Positions 13,801 to 18,550 of a stretch of DNA of 18,550 bases are shown in pieces. The DNA comes from Phycisphaerae bacterium (GTDB lineage: Bacteria > Planctomycetota > Phycisphaerae > UBA1845 > Fen-1342), in the NCBI GenBank assembly GCA_026984555.1, contig JALSRY010000156.1, positions 1 to 18,550 on the forward strand. Direction: 5' to 3'. The first letter of the stretch is position 1. The number at the start of each line of letters is the position of its first letter. Position numbers and translations under genes: made by a program. The notes beneath the pieces are model-generated. The model was not told the DNA's origin and made no database searches. It saw only the letters and a list, made by a program, of their open reading frames with translations.

Positions 13801-13861
13801 CGCCGGTCCCGGGTGTGCCGGCAATCGGCTGACCGCCCGCCGGGTTTCAGGAGAGATGCGC

Positions 13862-14233
13862 ATGGCCCGTTCCGCGAACCGTGGTCTCGAGGTTTTCGCC
13901 AACCCCGCTCCGCGGCGCAATTATGTCATTCGCCACGTTGCGCCCGAGTTCACCAGCCTTTGTCCGGTTACCGGGCAACCGGATTTCGGCACGGTGGAAA
14001 TCGAGTATGTGCCCGACCGGCGTTGTGTCGAACTCAAGAGCCTCAAGCTCTACCTCCAGGCGTTCCGCGACCAGGGCATTTTCTACGAGGCGGTCACCAA
14101 CCGCATACTCGACGAGCTGGTCGCCGTGCTCGAACCGCGCGAGATGACCGTCACCACGCGCTGGCGTCCGCGCGGCGGCATGCACTCGGTGGTCACCGCG
14201 CGTTACAAGAAACGCGGAGCGGCCCGCCGGTAA
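13862..14233 (+). CDS. queF: NADPH-dependent 7-cyano-7-deazaguanine reductase
   Basis: A 123-residue cytoplasmic enzyme reducing preQ0 to preQ1 in queuosine biosynthesis. It is the short, single-domain QueF type. Cys34, in FTSLCPVTGQPDFGTV, forms the thioimide with the substrate, and Asp41 is the conserved acid. The QueF signature ELKSLKLYLQAFRDQGIFYE follows, with Glu and Lys/Tyr that bind substrate and NADPH. The C-terminus ends in the expected RGGMHSVV segment. ATG 13862 has AGGAG at 8-nt spacing; ATG 13856 would be too close to it, and a longer in-frame extension to 13616 has no family similarity. Other queuosine genes are not in the window. Confidence 0.95.
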   Translation: MARSANRGLEVFANPAPRRNYVIRHVAPEFTSLCPVTGQPDFGTVEIEYVPDRRCVELKSLKLYLQAFRDQGIFYEAVTNRILDELVAVLEPREMTVTTRWRPRGGMHSVVTARYKKRGAARR

Positions 14234-14377
14234 CAGGCCGGCCTCGTCGCGCGGAGTCGTTTTTCCTCACCATCGCCCCCGGTGCGGGTCTGTTCAAGCG
14301 TCCCCGGCGGGTTTAGGCTTGGCGCAGGTTGCGGGCTCTCAAGGTGGCGGCGAGGTCCGCAGCCGCGGAGAAAAGGT

Positions 14378-15415
14378 TTGGCGCGTTCGACTCTCGGGAA
14401 AAAGCTGCAACTGGCGCGAGCGTGGTCGACACGCAAGCCCGTGTGGTGCGCGTGGCAGGTCAACTACCGCTGCAACTTTCGCTGCGCATTCTGCCACTAC
14501 TGGTGCGATCCGATGGGCGACGCCCCCGAAACGACCGTTGCCCAGTTTCAGGAAGGTTCGCGCAAGCTCGCCGAGTGGGGCACGATATTGGTTTCGCTGG
14601 CTGGTGGGGAGCCGCTGATCCGCCCCGATATCGTCGATATCGTCCGCGCCGTCGGCGAATACCATTTCCCCTTTCTGACGACCAACGGCTGGTTCATCAC
14701 TCGCGAGCTGGCCGACGAGTTGTTCGCCGCCGGTCTGTGGGGCGTCTCGATCAGCATCGACTATGCCGACCCCGATCGGCACGATCGCAAGCGGGGCATG
14801 CCGGGCGCTTTCGAACGCGCCCTCGCAGGGATCGAACACTTCAGCCGGGCACGCCGGTACAAATGGCAGCGCGTCAACTGGATGTGTGTGCTGATGGAGG
14901 ACAACCTCGATCAGATCGAACCCATGATCCGCATGGCGGCCGAGCGCGGCGCGTATTTCATGGTCCAGCCCTACAGCACCGAGAAAACCGGCAACCCCCG
15001 CCACCGCTGCGCCCTACACGACGGGGGCGTGAGCGCCTATCTCTTGTCGTTGCGGCGGCGATATCCGAACTTCCTGTCCAACCCCTATTTCCTCGCGCGG
15101 TTCGACAAGGCACTCGACGGCGGTGTCAGCGGCTGCAAGGCGGGTCGGCGGTTCTTCAACATCGACTCGACGGGCAACATCGCCGTTTGCGTCGAACACC
15201 GCGAGCGGCCCGTGGCCAACCTGTTTGCGGACAGCAGCGCACGAATCGCACGCCGCCTCAATGCCAGCCTGCTGCCGCGGGCGTGCACGGCTTGCTGGTA
15301 CAACTGTCGCGGCGAAATCGAAGCGCTCGATCACCCCTGGGGGCTGCTCAAGAGTCTGCCGACGTACCTTCTCGATCGCGGCCGCGCGCCGGCCCTGCCT
15401 GCCGCGGGAGAGTGA
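14378..15415 (+). CDS. Radical SAM protein with C-terminal SPASM-like cysteines
   Basis: A 345-residue enzyme using S-adenosylmethionine and a [4Fe-4S] cluster. The cluster motif is Cys32, Cys36, Cys39 (CNFRCAFC), followed by the SAM-binding SLAGGEPLIRPDI, then TTNGWFI and VSISIDYADP on successive barrel strands. The C-terminal part has Cys253 (GCKAG), Cys271 (AVCVEH), and Cys303, Cys306 and Cys310 (CTACWYNCRGE). This arrangement resembles the SPASM/twitch domain that binds extra clusters in PqqE-, MoaA- or NirJ-like enzymes. It is not QueE, which is smaller and lacks these cysteines. The substrate is unknown. The start is probably TTG 14378, with GGAG at 7-nt spacing; GTG 14282 would add 32 unconserved residues. 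The gap to queF is 144 nt with no clear promoter. Confidence 0.85.
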   Translation: MARSTLGKKLQLARAWSTRKPVWCAWQVNYRCNFRCAFCHYWCDPMGDAPETTVAQFQEGSRKLAEWGTILVSLAGGEPLIRPDIVDIVRAVGEYHFPFLTTNGWFITRELADELFAAGLWGVSISIDYADPDRHDRKRGMPGAFERALAGIEHFSRARRYKWQRVNWMCVLMEDNLDQIEPMIRMAAERGAYFMVQPYSTEKTGNPRHRCALHDGGVSAYLLSLRRRYPNFLSNPYFLARFDKALDGGVSGCKAGRRFFNIDSTGNIAVCVEHRERPVANLFADSSARIARRLNASLLPRACTACWYNCRGEIEALDHPWGLLKSLPTYLLDRGRAPALPAAGE

Positions 15416-15481
15416 CCGCGCCGGGGGCACCTGGCCTCGCGGGTGGGTACGCAGCGTGCGCGGCGCGGGTTGGTGTATTTC

Positions 15482-15513
15482 TTGTACCATGTGAACGTCA
15501 ACGCTACTATATC
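15482..15513 (+). promoter_or_regulatory. Putative smc promoter
   Basis: TTGTAC (15482-15487), 17 bp, then TACTAT (15505-15510); the overlapping TATATC (15508-15513) is another possible -10. The stretch 15476-15515 is markedly AT-richer than its surroundings. The -35 match is poor (3 of 6). The leader to the smc start would be about 65 nt. Confidence 0.4.
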
Positions 15514-15583
15514 TTGCGTTGCGAGTGGCACTACGGGTGTGGTGAAACGCGAACCGTCTCAAGCGGAAATCGAGTAGCCGAGC

Positions 15584-18550
15584 GTGTATCTCAAGCGAAT
15601 CGTATTGCACGGGTTCAAAAGCTTCGCCAACCGAACCGAATTCGAGTTCGGCCCGGGGCGTACCGCGATTGTCGGCCCCAACGGGTGCGGCAAGAGCAAC
15701 ATTCTCGACGCGTTGCGCTGGGTCCTGGGCGAGCAATCGGCCCGGACGCTTCGCGGGCGCAAGATGCTCGATGTGGTTTTCGCCGGCTCGCGCACGCGCA
15801 AACCCGCCAATTTCGCACAGGTCGACCTCACTTTCGACAACGCCACGCATTTCCTCGCGTGCGACGAGGACGAAGTCACCGTCACCCGCGTCCTCTATCG
15901 CAGCGGCGACAGCGAATATCGCATCAACGGCAAGCGCTGTCGCATGAAGGACATCCGCGATCTGCTGCTCGACACCGGCGTCGGAATGGATGCTTACAGC
16001 GTCATCGAGCAGGGGCGCGTAGACGCGCTGCTCCAGGCCAACCCGAACGAACGCCGGGAGATTTTCGAGGAGGCCGCCGGCATCAGTCGCTACCGCGTTC
16101 GGCGGGCCGAGGCCCAGCGCAAGCTCGAACGCACACAGAACAACCTGCTGCGGCTCAACGACGTGATCGAGGAGCTTGAGCGCCGGTTGCGCAGCGTGAA
16201 GCTGGCGGCGGGCAAGGCCCGGCGTTTCCAGGAATACGATGCGCGTTTGCGCGAGCTGCGTTCGTCGTTTTCGCTGGCCGAATACCACGAGCTGGTACAG
16301 ACGCTCGCCGCCCAGCAGGAGCAGGTGCGTGCGCAGCGCGACGTACTGGACGGCAAGCGCGTCGCGCTGGCGCGGCTCGACGCGGACGCGGCCGAGCTGC
16401 AGCATCAGGTTCAAGCGATCGACGAGCGGATCCAGCAGGCCGAGGAGGAGCTCCGCGACCTTGAGACCGAGGATAGCGCGGTCGCGGAACGGATCACGCA
16501 GGGGCGCCGGCGGCTGGAAGAACTGGCCCAGACGCAGCGCGGGCGCACCGAGTACGCCGAGCAGGCCGCCCGCCAAGCCGCCGAGCTCGCGGCCCGACTC
16601 GCCGACGACGAGCGTGAGTTGGAGACGCTCACGCGCGCGCAGCGCGAACAGGCCGAGCGCATCGCCGCCCTTGAGGCCAGGCGGGAGCAGGCCGCCCGGC
16701 GGCTCGAAGAAGCCCGCGACGCCCTCGAACAGCAACGGGCGGCGGCATTCGAGGCCGCTCGGCATACGAGCCGCCTGCACAATGAGCACGAGAATCTCCA
16801 GCGACAAGCCCAGCAGATCGAACACCGGCTCGCCACGCTGACCCAGCGGCGCGAGGCGTCCGAAGCGCAGCGGGCCGACCTCGCGGTCCGCGAGGCGGGG
16901 TTGCAGCAACGCTGCGAAGAACTCGACGCACAGGCCGGCGAGCTCGCCACGCAAATCCGCGAGAAAGACGCCCAGCTCGAACAAACCCAGGCGCAAATCG
17001 AACAACACGACCGGCAGCTCGCCGACATCAAGGAACGCCGCAGCGCTGCGCTCTCCCGGCTGAACCTGCTGGAAGACCTCGAACAGCGTCAGGAGGGTGT
17101 CGGGCAGGGCGCACGCGCGGTGCTGCGCTGGGGCGACGACGGCCCCGCGCGTGATGGCAGTGTTGTCGGACTGGTGGCGGACGTGTTGCGGATCGACGAT
17201 CCACGCGTCGATGCGCTGGCATCGGTACTGGCGCGGTTCGAGCACCTGGTGGTCGTCCGCGACGGCTACGCTTTTCTGGCGGAGCTCGGCCGGCGGGACG
17301 AGCCGCCCGGCTCGCTCGGGATCATTGCCCTCGATCGCGTGGCCCGGCAGTCGCCGGCCCCGCAAGATTACCGCGACGCGCCCGGCTTCGTGGCCCGGGC
17401 CGCGGAGTGGGTACGCTGCGATGAGGCGTATCGGCCACTGGCCGAATTCGTCCTGGGACGCACGATCGTCGTCGATGTCATGGAACGGGCGATGGCCCTC
17501 GCCCAGGGAGCCCCGGCCGGCTACACCTTCGTCACGCTCGATGGCGACACGGTCGAGAGCGACGGTCGGCTCACGCTCGGGGCTGCCAAGGGGCTGGTCG
17601 GGCTCATCAGCCGCAAGGCCCAGATACGACAGTTGCAGGCCGAAATCGACGAGATCGAGACGCGGCTCGAACAGACGACGCGTACCCGCGCAGAACTCGA
17701 TGCGCAACGTTCCGACCAGCGCGTGCAGCGGGAGGCACTGCTCGAACGCATCGCGACGACGCAGAAGAGTCATGCCGAAGCGCGCACCGAACTCGTCCGG
17801 CTCGACGACGAGCGCCAGCGCCTCGATCGCGAGATCGCTACCCTGCGCAGCGAGGGTGACGAGCTGGCCCGTGCGGCTGCGCAGCTCCGCGAGCAGCTTC
17901 GTCGCGTCGAGACCGAGCACAGCGCCTGCGCGCAGAACCAGCAGGAAGTGGAGGCTCGGATCGAGACGCTCGATCGCCAGGTCCGCGAGACGCAGCACGC
18001 GCTCGACGTCGCCGTCCAGGAGCTCACCGCGGCGCGGGTCGAGGCCGGTCGCGCCGCCGAGCGGTGCAATGCCCGGCAGCAGGCGCTCGAGGCCCAGCGG
18101 CGGCAGCTCCAGACGCTCCACCAGCAGCGCGAGACCGCCGAACGCGAAGCCCGCGAGGCGCACGAGCGTATCGCCGCGGCGCAGGAAGAATGCCGCGCGA
18201 GCGAGCAGCGTCGCGAGGAGCTGGCCGCGGCGCTCGAGTCGCAGCGTGCCGAGGTGATGCGCGAGCGCGAACGACGGCAGGAGCTGCGCCGGCAACTCGA
18301 AACGTGTGGCGCTTCGGTGCGTGCGCTCCACGGCGAGATCGAACAGGCCGACGGGCAGTTGCGCGAGCTGGAGGTGGCCCTGCGCGAGTCGGAGGTGCGC
18401 AAAGAGGGCCTCGTTGCGCGGGTGGCCGACGAGTTGGGGATCGACCTGGCGGCGCTGTACGAGAGCTACGAGCACACCGACCAGGATTGGGACGCGGTTC
18501 GCACGGAAATCGAGGAGCTGCGCGGCAAGATCACGCGGCTGGGCCATGTG
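15584..18550 (+). CDS. smc: Chromosome segregation protein SMC (3' end missing)
   Basis: The frame is open from GTG 15584 to the window end (989 codons) without a stop. The start matches the SMC family: [20 protein letters not shown], where GTG would be read as Met. The Walker A motif is GPNGCGKSN (Lys37), followed by [15 protein letters not shown] and [19 protein letters not shown] (the Q-loop area and first coil base). Residues 165-500 are a Glu/Arg/Ala/Gln-rich coiled coil. Residues 504-676 form the hinge domain, ending [12 protein letters not shown], and the return coil runs to the window edge. The C-terminal ATPase half (signature motif and Walker B) lies outside. SMC dimers, with ScpA and ScpB, compact and segregate the chromosome. 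In the hinge, the usual double glycines read SDGRLTLGA here. The ribosome binding site is weak. Confidence 0.95.
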   Translation, partial: MYLKRIVLHGFKSFANRTEFEFGPGRTAIVGPNGCGKSNILDALRWVLGEQSARTLRGRKMLDVVFAGSRTRKPANFAQVDLTFDNATHFLACDEDEVTVTRVLYRSGDSEYRINGKRCRMKDIRDLLLDTGVGMDAYSVIEQGRVDALLQANPNERREIFEEAAGISRYRVRRAEAQRKLERTQNNLLRLNDVIEELERRLRSVKLAAGKARRFQEYDARLRELRSSFSLAEYHELVQTLAAQQEQVRAQRDVLDGKRVALARLDADAAELQHQVQAIDERIQQAEEELRDLETEDSAVAERITQGRRRLEELAQTQRGRTEYAEQAARQAAELAARLADDERELETLTRAQREQAERIAALEARREQAARRLEEARDALEQQRAAAFEAARHTSRLHNEHENLQRQAQQIEHRLATLTQRREASEAQRADLAVREAGLQQRCEELDAQAGELATQIREKDAQLEQTQAQIEQHDRQLADIKERRSAALSRLNLLEDLEQRQEGVGQGARAVLRWGDDGPARDGSVVGLVADVLRIDDPRVDALASVLARFEHLVVVRDGYAFLAELGRRDEPPGSLGIIALDRVARQSPAPQDYRDAPGFVARAAEWVRCDEAYRPLAEFVLGRTIVVDVMERAMALAQGAPAGYTFVTLDGDTVESDGRLTLGAAKGLVGLISRKAQIRQLQAEIDEIETRLEQTTRTRAELDAQRSDQRVQREALLERIATTQKSHAEARTELVRLDDERQRLDREIATLRSEGDELARAAAQLREQLRRVETEHSACAQNQQEVEARIETLDRQVRETQHALDVAVQELTAARVEAGRAAERCNARQQALEAQRRQLQTLHQQRETAEREAREAHERIAAAQEECRASEQRREELAAALESQRAEVMRERERRQELRRQLETCGASVRALHGEIEQADGQLRELEVALRESEVRKEGLVARVADELGIDLAALYESYEHTDQDWDAVRTEIEELRGKITRLGHV

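Noticed and set aside
13616..13861. N-terminal extension of QueF
   Set aside because: The extension crosses the predicted queF promoter and the divergent lipase start, is Cys/Arg-rich, and is absent from the family; ATG 13862 has a good ribosome binding site.
13801..13861. preQ1 riboswitch ahead of queF
   Set aside because: The leader is short and GC-rich and lacks the A-rich 3' tail and C-rich loop of the known preQ1 classes.
15014..18547. 1177-codon open frame on the minus strand opposite smc and the radical SAM gene
   Set aside because: It is the antisense shadow of GC-rich coding sequence. The plus strand encodes clear SMC motifs throughout, and the antisense product is a Leu/Arg/Glu-rich sequence without a recognisable domain.
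1..18550. tRNA or rRNA genes, CRISPR arrays, insertion sequences
   Set aside because: No cloverleaf-like sequence, regularly spaced repeat or transposase motif was seen on reading; a covariance-model and IS search would settle this.

Overview
The window is a GC-rich (by eye about two-thirds G+C) bacterial chromosome segment with frequent GTG/TTG starts. The gene set suggests a Planctomycetota-type bacterium: a large secreted-type WD40/metalloprotease-like fusion, a minimal PTS without sugar permease, an RNase E/G with a long Lys/Arg-rich N-terminal tail, and a DUF2344 gene between ptsI and rne. This placement is inference from gene content, not a database match.

Layout. 1-1501: 3' part of a WD40-containing protein ending in a matrixin-like domain with a degenerate zinc site. 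1502-1903: non-coding. 1904-2890: LacI-family regulator. 2891-3365: non-coding leader with overlapping sigma70-like and sigma54-like promoter matches. 3366-4524: hpf, a PTS EIIA of the PtsN/fructose type, and HPr. 4525-4713: leader with competing hairpins. 4714-10768: tightly packed ptsI - DUF2344 (TIGR03936-like) - RNase E/G - serine acetyltransferase, with overlaps or 4-nt spacing that point to one operon. 10769-11500: a compact minus-strand unit holding two tiny one-helix membrane proteins (38 and 46 aa), with its own promoter, structured leader, palindromes and intrinsic terminator. 11494-13644 (minus): RlmK/RlmI-type rRNA methyltransferase and, upstream of it, a class 3 lipase-like lipoprotein. 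13862-15415 (plus): queF and a radical SAM/SPASM-like protein. 15584-end: smc, cut by the window edge.

How the parts fit. The hpf-ptsN-HPr-EI order parallels the regulatory PTS(Ntr) cluster next to rpoN in Proteobacteria. EI passes phosphate from PEP to HPr and then to EIIA; with no EIIB/EIIC here the chain is probably regulatory. HPF silences ribosomes, RNase E/G degrades or matures RNA, the methyltransferase and QueF modify rRNA and tRNA, so much of the window concerns RNA and translation. The least explained item is the two-microprotein unit at 10827-11487. It has complete transcription and translation signals but no family that I recognise.
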